Below are positions 7,705 through 15,453 of a stretch of 64,000 bases of DNA, piece by piece; within the stretch, counting starts at the first letter, position 1; every line of letters begins with the position of its first letter. The position numbers were made by a program, and so were the translations under genes. The notes beneath the pieces are model-generated. The model was not told the origin of the DNA and made no database searches. It saw nothing but the letters and a program-made list of their open reading frames with translations. Source of the stretch: Pseudalkalibacillus sp051842935 (GTDB taxonomy: Bacteria; Bacillota; Bacilli; Bacillales; Fictibacillaceae); assembly GCF_051842935.1 (NCBI RefSeq), contig NZ_JBPXRR010000001.1:496001-560000 (forward strand). The letters are read 5' to 3'.

Positions 7705-8148
7705 ATGAAAAAATTCAAGTTATTTCTACCGATGTTTGTATTAATGCTTGTCCTGGCTGCTTGTGGGGATCAAGGAAATCACGACGGTCATTCAGAAGAC
7801 GAAAGTCATGGCGAGCATGGAGAAGATATGGGCGGTTCCATGGAAGCTCTTGAAGTGAAGCTTGATGGACCGGAAGAAGTGAAGCAAGGGGATTCCGTCA
7901 CGTTCAAAGCGATGGTCACACAAGGGGAAGAACATGTTGCCGATGCAGATGAAGTGATGTTCGAGATCTGGAAAGAGGGCGCGAAGGACGAAAGCAAGAT
8001 GATCGAAGCGAGCAACGAGGGGGGAGGCATGTACTCGATCGAAACGACGTTCGATGAAGAAGGGACGTTCTTCGTACAGTCCCATGTCACCGCCCGAAGC
8101 ATGCATACAATGCCGAAACAGCAAGTAACCGTGACGAAATCGGAATAA
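7705..8148 (+). CDS. YtkA/FixH-like domain lipoprotein
   Basis: 147 residues from the ATG 10 nt after AAAGGA. The lipobox LAAC places the lipidated Cys at 20. A His/Asp/Glu-rich linker (HDGHSEDESHGEHGED) is followed by a beta-sandwich of the YtkA type: VKLDGPEEVKQGDSVTF, DEVMFEIWKEG, GGMYSIETTFDEEGTFFVQSH and the strand QQVTVTK. In Bacillus such lipoproteins sit beside cytochrome oxidase assembly genes, as here with SCO and CtaG. A role in copper delivery or periplasmic redox is an inference from context and the His-rich linker. Confidence 0.85.
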   Translation: MKKFKLFLPMFVLMLVLAACGDQGNHDGHSEDESHGEHGEDMGGSMEALEVKLDGPEEVKQGDSVTFKAMVTQGEEHVADADEVMFEIWKEGAKDESKMIEASNEGGGMYSIETTFDEEGTFFVQSHVTARSMHTMPKQQVTVTKSE

Positions 8149-8237
8149 ACTGTCACTGCTTTGTACCATTCGGGACTTGAATCGACCTTCATCACCTATG
8201 TACAATGGCAGTAGTGGAGTTAGAGAGGAGCTTTACT

Positions 8238-8828
8238 TTGAAAAAAATACTTTCTATACTTAGCATCCTTTTTGTCCTCACGCTCCTTTCCGCTTGCGGA
8301 CAAAATATGGACAAGCCGGATGATTACGATTTTGAAGTACAATCCTTTACTTATACGAACCAGGATGGCGAATCGGTCAGTCTGGAAGATTTGAAAGGCA
8401 AGGTATGGATTGCCGATTTCATTTTCACAAATTGTGAAACGGTCTGCCCGCCGATGACGAATCACATGGCGAGCCTTCAGGAGAACATGAAGAAGGAAGG
8501 TCTTGAGAACGTTGAGATCGTTTCGTTCAGTGTCGACCCAGGCGTAGATTCACCCGAAGTGTTGAAGGAATTCGGTCAGAAGTTCGATGCTGACTTCTCC
8601 AACTGGCATTTCTTGACGGGCTATGAGCAGTCTGAGATTGAAGCGTTCGCAAAAGATAGCTTCAAGACGATTGTGCAGAAACCGAAAGACGATGACCAGG
8701 TCACACACGGGACGGCGTTCTATCTCGTCGATCAGGAAGGCATTGTCCGTACACGTTACGACGGGGTGAACCGTTCGAACGAAGATGACGAAGAGGTCAT
8801 CAACGATATTAAAGCACTTCAACAATAA
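8238..8828 (+). CDS. SCO family protein, copper chaperone/thiol protein for cytochrome c oxidase
   Basis: 196 residues from a TTG start 7 nt after GAGGAG. The lipobox LSAC gives a lipid anchor at Cys20. The thioredoxin-like fold has the SCO signature TNCETVCPPM with Cys66 and Cys70, plus the copper-ligand His157 in THGTAFYL. SCO proteins help assemble the CuA centre of cytochrome c oxidase at the outer face of the membrane. B. subtilis YpmQ is the equivalent. The gene is 23 nt upstream of ctaG and follows the YtkA-like lipoprotein, consistent with a copper/oxidase assembly cluster. Confidence 0.93.
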   Translation: MKKILSILSILFVLTLLSACGQNMDKPDDYDFEVQSFTYTNQDGESVSLEDLKGKVWIADFIFTNCETVCPPMTNHMASLQENMKKEGLENVEIVSFSVDPGVDSPEVLKEFGQKFDADFSNWHFLTGYEQSEIEAFAKDSFKTIVQKPKDDDQVTHGTAFYLVDQEGIVRTRYDGVNRSNEDDEEVINDIKALQQ

Positions 8829-8851
8829 GTGCGAAATGAGAAGGTGTTACT

Positions 8852-9769
8852 ATGTGGGATCAAATCACAACCAACTTCAGCTTCAGCCAGTTGTGGAGCC
8901 CGATTTTCCTAGCGGGAACCCTCATTGTCATATTGCTATACATCCTATATACGGGACCATGGCGGCATAAGATTGCTGGTGCAGAACCTGTTGATTGGAA
9001 AAAGAAAACCTCCTTTGTGGCAGGAGCGCTGACGTTCTACGTCGGATTCGGAGGTCCGCTTTATCTGATCTCCCACTTGATGTTCAGCATCCACATGGTG
9101 CAAATGTCAGTCTGTTTCTTATTGGTGCCGCCGTTGCTGTTGTACGGGACACCGGGATGGATGCTTCGTCCATTCGTGAAACATGGCGGGTTCTTGCGAC
9201 CGTTGGCGTTCTTGACGAAGCCGCTTGTGGCGTTGGTGCTGTTCAACATGATGTTCTCGTTCTACCATTTCCCGATCGTTTTTGATTACTTAATGACGAA
9301 CTACGTGGAACATATCCTGTTCCTCGCGGTGTTGTTCGTTGCCGCGGTCATCATGTGGTGGCCGATGATCTGTCCGATTCCGGAATGGGATACGATGTCC
9401 GGTTTGAAAAAAGTCGCGTACATCTTCGGGAACGGGGTCTTGCTGACGCCAGCATGTGCGCTGATCATCTTCTCAGACTCCATGTTGTATGAAACATACA
9501 GCAACCCGGCGACATGGTCGTATGCTTTGGGGCTTTGCTTGCAGCTGGGTGGACCGGTTTCACCAGAGTTGTACAGCCAGTTCGTGCCGATGGCACCGCT
9601 TGAAGATCAGAAGCTTGGCGGTATCATCATGAAGGTCATGCAGGAGATCATCTATGGATCTGTCCTAGGCTACGTGTTCTTCCAATGGGTGCGCACAGAA
9701 CGCTCGAAGGACGACGAAGAGATCAACCGCCTGCTATCTGCAACACGACCAGCAACACGGTTGGAATAA
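8852..9769 (+). CDS. ctaG: Cytochrome c oxidase assembly factor CtaG
   Basis: 305 residues, all membrane helices, with AAGGTG 5 nt before ATG. The CtaG (caa3_CtaG) features are visible: FGGPLYLISHLMFSIHMVQM with paired His residues, PPLLLYGTPGW, FSFYHFPIVFDYL, VEHILFL and MWWPMICPIPEW. In B. subtilis CtaG is needed for active caa3 oxidase. The C-terminus is charged and cytoplasmic. It follows SCO closely and the intergenic region downstream holds a palindromic repeat. Confidence 0.94.
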   Translation: MWDQITTNFSFSQLWSPIFLAGTLIVILLYILYTGPWRHKIAGAEPVDWKKKTSFVAGALTFYVGFGGPLYLISHLMFSIHMVQMSVCFLLVPPLLLYGTPGWMLRPFVKHGGFLRPLAFLTKPLVALVLFNMMFSFYHFPIVFDYLMTNYVEHILFLAVLFVAAVIMWWPMICPIPEWDTMSGLKKVAYIFGNGVLLTPACALIIFSDSMLYETYSNPATWSYALGLCLQLGGPVSPELYSQFVPMAPLEDQKLGGIIMKVMQEIIYGSVLGYVFFQWVRTERSKDDEEINRLLSATRPATRLE

Positions 9770-9787
9770 AGAAGAAGAAGTGATTTC

Positions 9788-9848
9788 GGTGCCAGGTACC
9801 GTTTTGAACTCCTTGTGCAACAAGGGTTCCTAAACAGTACCTGGCACT
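9788..9848. repeat. Palindromic GTGCCAGGTACC-family repeat, locus 3
   Basis: Arms GTGCCAGGTACCGTTT (9790-9805) and AACAGTACCTGGCAC (9833-9847) enclose inner arms AACTCCTTG / CAAGGGTT around TGCAA. It lies between ctaG and a GNAT gene on the same strand. Confidence 0.85.
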
Positions 9849-9868
9849 TCCATTTGGCACTTCCATTT
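9843..9868 (+). repeat. 13-bp tandem duplication at the edge of repeat locus 3
   Basis: GGCACTTCCATTT occurs twice head to tail (9843-9855 and 9856-9868). The first copy begins inside the right arm of the palindromic element, suggesting slippage or a duplicated junction. Confidence 0.8.
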
Positions 9869-9885
9869 GAGAGAGGATGTTGGAG

Positions 9886-10410
9886 ATGTATACGATTCGG
9901 GCTGAGCAGCCGTCTGATGTTGAGAAGATTAGAGAAGTGAACGATTCGGCTTTCGAGCAGGAGAACGAAGGCAAGTTGATCGCGAAACTCCGCGAGTCGG
10001 AGGCGTTTGTTGAAGAGTTGTCTCTTGTAGCAGAGACAGAGCAACAAGAGATCATCGGGCATATTCTTTTCAGCCGCATCAGGATTGAGACAGAGAGCGG
10101 GATGGTGGATTCACATTCACTGGCACTCGCTCCAATGGCGGTCAAACCCGAGAGTCAGAACAAGGGAATCGGCTCTGCGCTTGTACGTGAAGGATTGAAG
10201 AGAGCTGAGGAAATTGGCTACGAGTCGGTCGTTGTGCTCGGTCATCCGACGTACTACCCTAAGTTCGGATTCATCCCGGCAAGTGAAAAAGGCATCAAAC
10301 CGCCGTTTGATGTTTCCGATGAAGTGTTTATGGTGTTGGAGCTTGATCCAGGAGCGTTGGATGAAGTGGAAGGCACCGTCCGCTACCCGGATGCTTTTTT
10401 GGAAGTTTAG
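9886..10410 (+). CDS. GNAT family N-acetyltransferase (YhbS-like)
   Basis: About 174 residues starting MYTIRAEQPSDVEKI. I chose this ATG, 9 nt after GAGAGG; an ATG at 9877 is too close to that site. The domain has the E. coli YhbS-type layout: RIRIETESG, LALAPMAVKPESQNKGIGSALV (acetyl-CoA loop QNKGIG), then SVVVLGHPTYYPKFGFIPA. Substrate unknown. A terminator follows at 10422-10446. The gene stands alone between a repeat element and a convergent gene. Confidence 0.87.
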   Translation: MYTIRAEQPSDVEKIREVNDSAFEQENEGKLIAKLRESEAFVEELSLVAETEQQEIIGHILFSRIRIETESGMVDSHSLALAPMAVKPESQNKGIGSALVREGLKRAEEIGYESVVVLGHPTYYPKFGFIPASEKGIKPPFDVSDEVFMVLELDPGALDEVEGTVRYPDAFLEV

Positions 10411-10421
10411 AATAAGGAAAG

Positions 10422-10446
10422 GAGTGAGTGGATCACTCTTTTTTTA
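10422..10446 (+). terminator. Rho-independent terminator
   Basis: GAGTGA / TCACTC stem with a five-base loop, followed by TTTTTTT, 12 nt after the GNAT stop codon. Confidence 0.75.
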
Positions 10447-10545
10447 CATTATAGGTAGTAAGATAGGACCGAATAGCCGAACCTAACCTCTTTTTGGCAA
10501 GACAAATCTCAAAAATCGAGAAACACGATAAATGAGAGTACTAAT

Positions 10546-11076
10546 TTAGAGTGATTTCTTCCTTTTTCGCATCACAATAACCCCAACAACAGCTCCACCT
10601 AACAAAATCAGCCAGAAAATAGCCGGGAACACCCGATTTTGCACGAGATCCTTATGCAAAAGACCGTTGAACTGAATATATTCTGGTGAGAGGATGACAG
10701 AATGCTTCACTGAGACCATCCCTTGAGAACCGCCTACGGATGTCAAAAACCCGGTAAGTTCATTTTCCTCCAAAAACAATAAGAAACGTCCCTCATTCTT
10801 TTGGAAATTTTCCATAGAGGGTACATCATACATTTCAATGCCAGCTGTGATCACTTTCGGAATGTCTTCCCCTTTGATCACCTTCTCCACCTCGAATGGA
10901 TATCCGCGAAAAACGAAATTTGATACGGGCTCTTTGTCCAGTTGTAATTTCCCTAAAACGATCACATCTGCTTTTTCAAAAATTTCTTCAGGTGACAACT
11001 GCTCTCGTGTAGACGTTTGACCTTCCACAGTTACAAAAAGCAAAAGTATACAGGCAAGGAACAGAATTCTGTACAT
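10546..11076 (-). CDS. Exported protein with C-terminal membrane anchor, unknown function
   Basis: 176 residues: N-terminal signal (MYRILFLACILLLFVTVEG), an extracellular beta-rich domain (KADVIVLGKLQLDKE, FEVEKVIKGED, GRFLLFLEENELTGFLTSVGG), then a membrane helix (FWLILLGGAVVGVIV) ending in RKRKK. The ends look like a wall-anchored protein but there is no LPxTG box, so it is membrane-held. GAGGAGG precedes the ATG. The DVIVLGK...V.K..KG pattern is seen in small secreted domains of Bacillus but I cannot name the family. Confidence 0.7.
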   Translation of the reverse strand: MYRILFLACILLLFVTVEGQTSTREQLSPEEIFEKADVIVLGKLQLDKEPVSNFVFRGYPFEVEKVIKGEDIPKVITAGIEMYDVPSMENFQKNEGRFLLFLEENELTGFLTSVGGSQGMVSVKHSVILSPEYIQFNGLLHKDLVQNRVFPAIFWLILLGGAVVGVIVMRKRKKSL

Positions 11077-11214
11077 GAGCCCCCCTCCTCGAATTGTTAT
11101 CTACACCTTCGTTACATACATCTGAATTCCTTTTCTCCTATAATAAGTTTCTTTTTCAAAGTTTCAGGGAATCTTGTAAGCACTGCTGATTGATAAACGA
11201 AGGGAGCAATATGT

Positions 11215-12063
11215 ATGATGGATTCGGTTCTAGATAAAGTCAAAACAAGCCGTAAAGCGAGGCAAGCCCAAAACGATGTGAAGCCATGGATCCGGTGGTT
11301 CGCGCGATTCGGCTATTTCTCAAAAGGATCGGTATATATCCTCATAGGTGTCTTATCCATGCTGGCCGCCGCAGGTGTCGGTGGTAAAACGACGGATTCA
11401 TCTGGTGCATTTGCTTCAGTTGCAAGCAAACCATTCGGGGAAGTTCTTCTCTGGATCGTAGGTGTAGGACTCATCGGATACGTTTGTTGGCGCTTGATCC
11501 AGACATTCTGGGACCCAGAAAATAAAGGAAATAGCTTGAAAGGTATCGGAGCAAGGATTGGATATCTCATCAGTGGCATCATCTACGGTGGTTTGGCGCT
11601 TAAAGCATTTAAAGTGGCGATGCATGCTGGAAGCTCGGGGGATTCCAAACAGACTTGGACGGCAAAATTGATGAGTCAGCCCTTCGGCGTATGGATGGTC
11701 GGTATCATCGGTGTCATCATCATCGGTTTCGGTGTAAAGCAGATGATTAGAGGCTACCGTGAGGAATTTACGAAAAGGTTCAAAACGAGTGAAATGAGCT
11801 CACACGAATTAAGAGTAGGGAAGAAAATCGGTAAGATCGGTTTGATTGCCCGAGGCATCACGTTTGCCATCATCGGCTATTTCCTCATTCAAACGGCATT
11901 GACGACTGATACCGATAAAGTGATTGGACTGGATGGCGCACTTGCGAAAATCGCCCAGCAACCGTTCGGGCAATTCATGCTTGGAGCAGTTGCCATCGGA
12001 CTCTTCCTCTATGGAGTCTTCCAGCTCCTCAAAGGGAAAAACCGTCATATGGGACTTTACTAA
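11215..12063 (+). CDS. DUF1206 membrane protein
   Basis: 282 residues composed of three repeats of a two-helix unit. Repeat signatures are RWFARFGYFSKGSVYILIG, KGIGARIGYLISGIIYGGL and GKIGLIARGITFAIIGYF, each followed by a SKPFG, SQPFG or QQPFG loop and a second Gly-rich helix. This threefold pattern defines DUF1206. Found in bacteria; function unknown. AGGGAG lies 8 nt before the first of two ATG codons. Terminator at 12069-12097. Confidence 0.9.
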   Translation: MMDSVLDKVKTSRKARQAQNDVKPWIRWFARFGYFSKGSVYILIGVLSMLAAAGVGGKTTDSSGAFASVASKPFGEVLLWIVGVGLIGYVCWRLIQTFWDPENKGNSLKGIGARIGYLISGIIYGGLALKAFKVAMHAGSSGDSKQTWTAKLMSQPFGVWMVGIIGVIIIGFGVKQMIRGYREEFTKRFKTSEMSSHELRVGKKIGKIGLIARGITFAIIGYFLIQTALTTDTDKVIGLDGALAKIAQQPFGQFMLGAVAIGLFLYGVFQLLKGKNRHMGLY

Positions 12064-12068
12064 ACGGA

Positions 12069-12097
12069 AACGGCTCGTGGTTACGAGTCGTTTTTTT
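12069..12097 (+). terminator. Rho-independent terminator
   Basis: AACGGCTCGT pairs with ACGAGTCGTT (one wobble) around GGTT, followed by TTTTTT, directly after the DUF1206 gene. Confidence 0.85.
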
Positions 12098-12171
12098 AAT
12101 GGAGAATAAGCCCAAACTGCGAATTCATTATGGTAAAATTAGGATAATGAAGTTTCAAAGGTGGTAGGTAA

Positions 12172-12726
12172 ATGAACAACTCTAAAAAGGTAGGAATTCT
12201 ACTTTACCCAAGATTCAGTGAGTATGAATTGTCGGTCCTTCTTTCTGTTATTAAGCAAGGTGGGAAACAGCCGATTTATATTGGATTAAATCATGAGGTT
12301 GTTATAGGAGAAGCTGGATTACCTTGTGTACCTGAAACGACCATTAGAGAGGTTGACGTTCAAACACTTGATGGTGTCGTTCTACCTGGAGTGGATGATT
12401 TTGAACACTTAGTTGACCACAACGTTTTGTCTGACTTTTTAAGAAAGATAGATAATCAAAAGAGAATTATAGCTGCCATCTCCAGTGCACCGTATTTGTT
12501 GTCTATGAGTGGCATACTGGGTGATAAAAAATATACTACTGGATTAACAAGGGAACAAAGAGAGTTTCTGGGCACGTTTGATGGAACGAACTATGTCGAT
12601 TTGCCAGTAGTTGTAGATGATTATATCGTTACCGCAAGAGGGTCAGCTTTCATAGATTTTGCCTTTAAGTTCGGAGACTTATTACATCTTCAATATAACA
12701 AGGCCTGGTATGAATTAAAATCATAA
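12172..12726 (+). CDS. DJ-1/PfpI superfamily protein lacking the nucleophile Cys
   Basis: 184 residues with a class I glutamine-amidotransferase-like fold: VGILLYPRFSEYEL, LDGVVLPGVDDF and AAISSAPYLLSMSGIL. In active family members the last block reads AICxGxxxL; here the elbow position is Ser104 rather than Cys. The helper region G-x-D-D-F is present. Without the Cys the usual glyoxalase/deglycase or protease-type chemistry is unlikely, so this may be a binding or regulatory member. AAAGGTGG precedes the ATG. A small membrane protein gene follows 26 nt downstream. Confidence 0.82.
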   Translation: MNNSKKVGILLYPRFSEYELSVLLSVIKQGGKQPIYIGLNHEVVIGEAGLPCVPETTIREVDVQTLDGVVLPGVDDFEHLVDHNVLSDFLRKIDNQKRIIAAISSAPYLLSMSGILGDKKYTTGLTREQREFLGTFDGTNYVDLPVVVDDYIVTARGSAFIDFAFKFGDLLHLQYNKAWYELKS

Positions 12727-12752
12727 TCAAACGAGTAAACAAGGAGATAGAG

Positions 12753-12920
12753 ATGCACATACATAAGAAAGGATTACGTATTGCAATAGGATTTTTCATA
12801 GGATGGACCATTGCGAGCTTTTTCATGTTCGAGGAAATCAGATGGGAAAACATCATGATTGGTTTGATTGGTGCTTTGTTCATACTCATGATTAGTTTAT
12901 TCAGATTTGATAGGAACTAA
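12753..12920 (+). CDS. Small two-helix membrane protein (55 aa)
   Basis: AAGGAG lies 6 nt before ATG. The 55-residue product begins MHIHKKGLRIAIGFFIGW and has two hydrophobic helices split by EEIRWEN, ending RFDRN. It is likely co-transcribed with the DJ-1-like gene. Not recognised. Confidence 0.6.
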   Translation: MHIHKKGLRIAIGFFIGWTIASFFMFEEIRWENIMIGLIGALFILMISLFRFDRN

Positions 12921-13003
12921 GAAGTTAGGTAAGGAAAAAGAGAAATAGGTATGTTGCTTAGAAGATTTTTCACTTTAAATGACAACAACTAGGAGAGAAT
13001 TTT

Positions 13004-13456
13004 ATGTGGAAATTCTTAATCATTCTATTATTTGCATTACCCATCATCGGACTTTACTTTTCAATAAAGAAATCTCAATCTGAACAAAGGCCAGGGTTTC
13101 ATCAATTCTCAATGGATGAATTGGATGAAAAAGTTCGCAAACGGTTTTTAATGATGATGAAGGTAAACAAATACTTCTTGAACGATGAGAAACAATTATC
13201 ATGCTTTATGTTTTCTTATGAAATGACACCTTATATTTTCATTGGGAAGAAGCATACAGACAACAAAGCAATTATGATACATAAAGGGGAGTCCCAATTC
13301 TTTAAAGGGATCACACTCCATTATTCATATACAGAAGAAACTCAGAAAGAACCTTTAATAATCGGGGACAAATCCTTTACATACACCATTGTAAGGGCCG
13401 ACAATTGCATGCTTAACGGAGACAATATAGAGGTACAATTAAAAGAAGTCATATAA
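13004..13456 (+). CDS. Membrane-anchored protein of unknown function
   Basis: 150 residues. One N-terminal helix (FLIILLFALPIIGLYFSI) is followed by a basic linker and a soluble domain of about 125 residues with aromatic and charged strands (CFMFSYEMTPYIFIGKKH, KGITLHYSYTEE, KSFTYTIVRADNCMLNG). AGGAGAG precedes the ATG. Base composition is AT-rich relative to the window. No family recognised. Confidence 0.65.
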   Translation: MWKFLIILLFALPIIGLYFSIKKSQSEQRPGFHQFSMDELDEKVRKRFLMMMKVNKYFLNDEKQLSCFMFSYEMTPYIFIGKKHTDNKAIMIHKGESQFFKGITLHYSYTEETQKEPLIIGDKSFTYTIVRADNCMLNGDNIEVQLKEVI

Positions 13457-13522
13457 TGGTGCGGCTCAAAAACAAGATTAAAAATGGTATAATAAGCAGG
13501 AAAAGAGAAGGGAGGAGTGAAT

Positions 13523-13930
13523 ATGGAGAATACGTTAAACCAAATCCTAAGTGAAATCAAAGGCATGAAAACGGATATAAGTGATATGAAAACAGAAATC
13601 TCTGGAATGAAAACAGACATCTGTGATATAAAAACAGATATTTGTGGTATGAAAACAGACATCAGTGGCATGAAAACAGATAATTCTGGTATGAAAACAG
13701 ACATCAGTGATATGAAAACAGATATTTCTGATATGAAAACAGACATCAGCGACTTGAAGCAAGGCCAACGAAGGTTAGAAGAAAGCCAAGAAAAGATGCA
13801 AAAGAATATTATCGAGAGTTTAGGTGGATTCACGGATAGAATTATGGATCATGTTGATGACAAAACGGGAGCTTTAAACAAAAGAGTGTACAAAGTTGAA
13901 TCCGATATTGAAAGGTTAAGCAGACAGTAA
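13523..13930 (+). CDS. Heptad-repeat coiled-coil protein
   Basis: 135 residues; GGAGG lies 7 nt before ATG. Residues about 12-80 are some ten nearly identical heptads of the form S-[DG]-M-K-T-D-I, predicting one long parallel coiled coil. The C-terminal part (QGQRRLEESQEKMQ, then LGGFTDRIMDHVDDKTGAL and VYKVESDIERLSRQ) continues the helix. This resembles the short coiled-coil proteins of Bacillus that carry a variable number of KTDI repeats. No signal peptide or membrane segment. Function unknown; repeat number is likely to vary between strains. Confidence 0.8.
   Translation: MENTLNQILSEIKGMKTDISDMKTEISGMKTDICDIKTDICGMKTDISGMKTDNSGMKTDISDMKTDISDMKTDISDLKQGQRRLEESQEKMQKNIIESLGGFTDRIMDHVDDKTGALNKRVYKVESDIERLSRQ
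13563..13753 (+). repeat. In-frame 21-bp tandem repeats encoding SDMKTDI heptads
   Basis: About nine units of 21 bp (consensus GATATGAAAACAGACATCAGT) within the coiled-coil gene. Units differ mainly at synonymous or D/G-exchange positions. Confidence 0.85.
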
Positions 13931-13967
13931 TGGACTACACGAGACCAGAACTGGCTGCTTATTTATT

Positions 13968-14291
13968 TTATCCAACGTTCGTCCTATTCTTCGTAAAATG
14001 ATAGATTCCCAATACCAAGCACACCATACTGAACGCCCAGGTTACACCCGATACCCCGAGTTGAAGTGATATCTCTTCAGATGCCATTGGATGTGTCACA
14101 TCATATTGAAAAATCTCTACCATAAACCGGCCAGCAAGAGACAGTAACAATAGGGATAAAATAGTCAAAGCAAACCCTGCGTGATGTTTTTTCTGTCTGA
14201 GCCAGAAAAGAATTGTGAAGAAGAACGTTATCCCTATAACAATCGTCATTCCTCCTGAAATCATAGAAAGTGCTTCTTGTTCTAACGGCAT
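13968..14291 (-). CDS. Membrane protein of unknown function (107 aa)
   Basis: Three hydrophobic helices (about 10-30, 38-58 and 78-99) with the motif FWLRQKKHHAG in the first loop and the C-terminal YHFTKNRTNVG. GGAG lies 9 nt before ATG. It starts a run of three minus-strand genes whose shared features are not evident. Confidence 0.65.
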   Translation of the reverse strand: MPLEQEALSMISGGMTIVIGITFFFTILFWLRQKKHHAGFALTILSLLLLSLAGRFMVEIFQYDVTHPMASEEISLQLGVSGVTWAFSMVCLVLGIYHFTKNRTNVG

Positions 14292-14321
14292 GCCTTACAA
14301 CTCCTCAAACTTGATTTTTAC

Positions 14322-14774
14322 TTAATTTAAATGAATCACCCAAAATTCCCGATCCATCATTACAAGGTCATATGGGGATTGGATATCCTTCCATTTAACT
14401 TGTTTCTTACTGTTTATTGCTCGATGCTCATCTCCACTAACACACGTAAAAATCTCAACAATTCCACTGTCATGAAGTGCTTCATCTAAATAGCAATAAA
14501 GAATATGAAGACATTTTTCCTCATTAGGATGTCCGGTTTCTGAACCTTTCAAGGGCATGAAGTTATGGCTTGTGTCTACTTGATATTCAAAACTGAAATG
14601 AGGACTGAAAGAAATCCTCTTCTTTGACCTGTTTTCAATATTATCTTCAAAGTACAAATGTGTGAAATCCAGTTCATTACGAAAAACATTTGGTCGTTCA
14701 AGTGATACGGGAGTTAACCCGTATGAGCCTACAGGTAGTTTAATAGGTGAGGCAATATACCAATATTGGGTCAT
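14322..14774 (-). CDS. Conserved-looking hypothetical protein (150 aa)
   Basis: Soluble protein without signal or membrane segment, beginning MTQYWYIASPIKLPVGSYG. Aromatic-rich strands (FTHLYFEDNIENR, HFSFEYQVDTSHNF, HILYCYLDEAL) and the ending DREFWVIHLN. AAGGA precedes the ATG by about 7 nt. The PIKLPVGSYG start followed by short strands resembles uncharacterised Bacillus proteins, but no function can be given. It lies 15 nt downstream of the PH-like gene, so the two may share a transcript. Confidence 0.62.
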   Translation of the reverse strand: MTQYWYIASPIKLPVGSYGLTPVSLERPNVFRNELDFTHLYFEDNIENRSKKRISFSPHFSFEYQVDTSHNFMPLKGSETGHPNEEKCLHILYCYLDEALHDSGIVEIFTCVSGDEHRAINSKKQVKWKDIQSPYDLVMMDREFWVIHLN

Positions 14775-14789
14775 CCCTTGTAATCCTTT

Positions 14790-15242
14790 CTATCCTAAAT
14801 CAAATCCTTCAACTTTCGCATTCGGACACCGTTTAAACAGCTCTCCTACAAACCGTTCTTTCTGTTTCGGCGAGATTTTGACGCTTCCCATCCATCCGGA
14901 TTTGTATGAGATATCAATGGCATCCTTAGAAGTTAGGATTCTGTATCCGACTATAATCTGACTTGTTGGCGCAATTCTAGTAATCTCTTCATATGGAATT
15001 TTGCTTCGAATCGGCCCACTTATAACAAGTAGATGGTTGTCCAATAAGGTGTAAGAGGTGGAAAACATAAGCCAGAGCAAGGAACCGATGACGCCGATCA
15101 CGATGGATAGAGAAACAATTATTTCGATAGCTGTGAGGCTCTCTTCCAAAAAAAGAGGAATGAGAAAGACGCCTAGAATCATAATGATTGTCCCACCGAT
15201 TATGGATAGAAACGTCCCGTCATACTTTGTCTCGAATCTCAT
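14790..15242 (-). CDS. Bacterial PH-like domain membrane protein
   Basis: 150 residues: two membrane helices (about 12-31 and 38-60) followed by a small beta domain, YTLLDNHLLVISGPIRSK, IPYEEITRIAPTS and GYRILTSKDAIDISY, ending with KISPKQKERFVGELFKRCPNA. The YTLxDxxLxIxxGxxxxxIPYxxI pattern and the KISPKxxxxFxxxL tail mark the bacterial PH-domain (bPH_6/YdeB-like) group. AGGAGGG precedes the ATG. Function unknown. Confidence 0.78.
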   Translation of the reverse strand: MRFETKYDGTFLSIIGGTIIMILGVFLIPLFLEESLTAIEIIVSLSIVIGVIGSLLWLMFSTSYTLLDNHLLVISGPIRSKIPYEEITRIAPTSQIIVGYRILTSKDAIDISYKSGWMGSVKISPKQKERFVGELFKRCPNAKVEGFDLG

Positions 15243-15453
15243 AATCTCCCTCCTAATCCTTCAGTCTCATTATATGAAAAATATTCCAGTAGGGGAAGGG
15301 ACTTTATTGTTTTGAGAACCACCACTACAGACTTATTCACCCTATATGTGAAAACGGACACCATTAAAAAAGAACTAGATTTCTGCAATTCTGTTATTAC
15401 ATAACTTGAGTGGGTACACCTAAACCATACGAAGCTTAAGGAGGGAATTCAGA

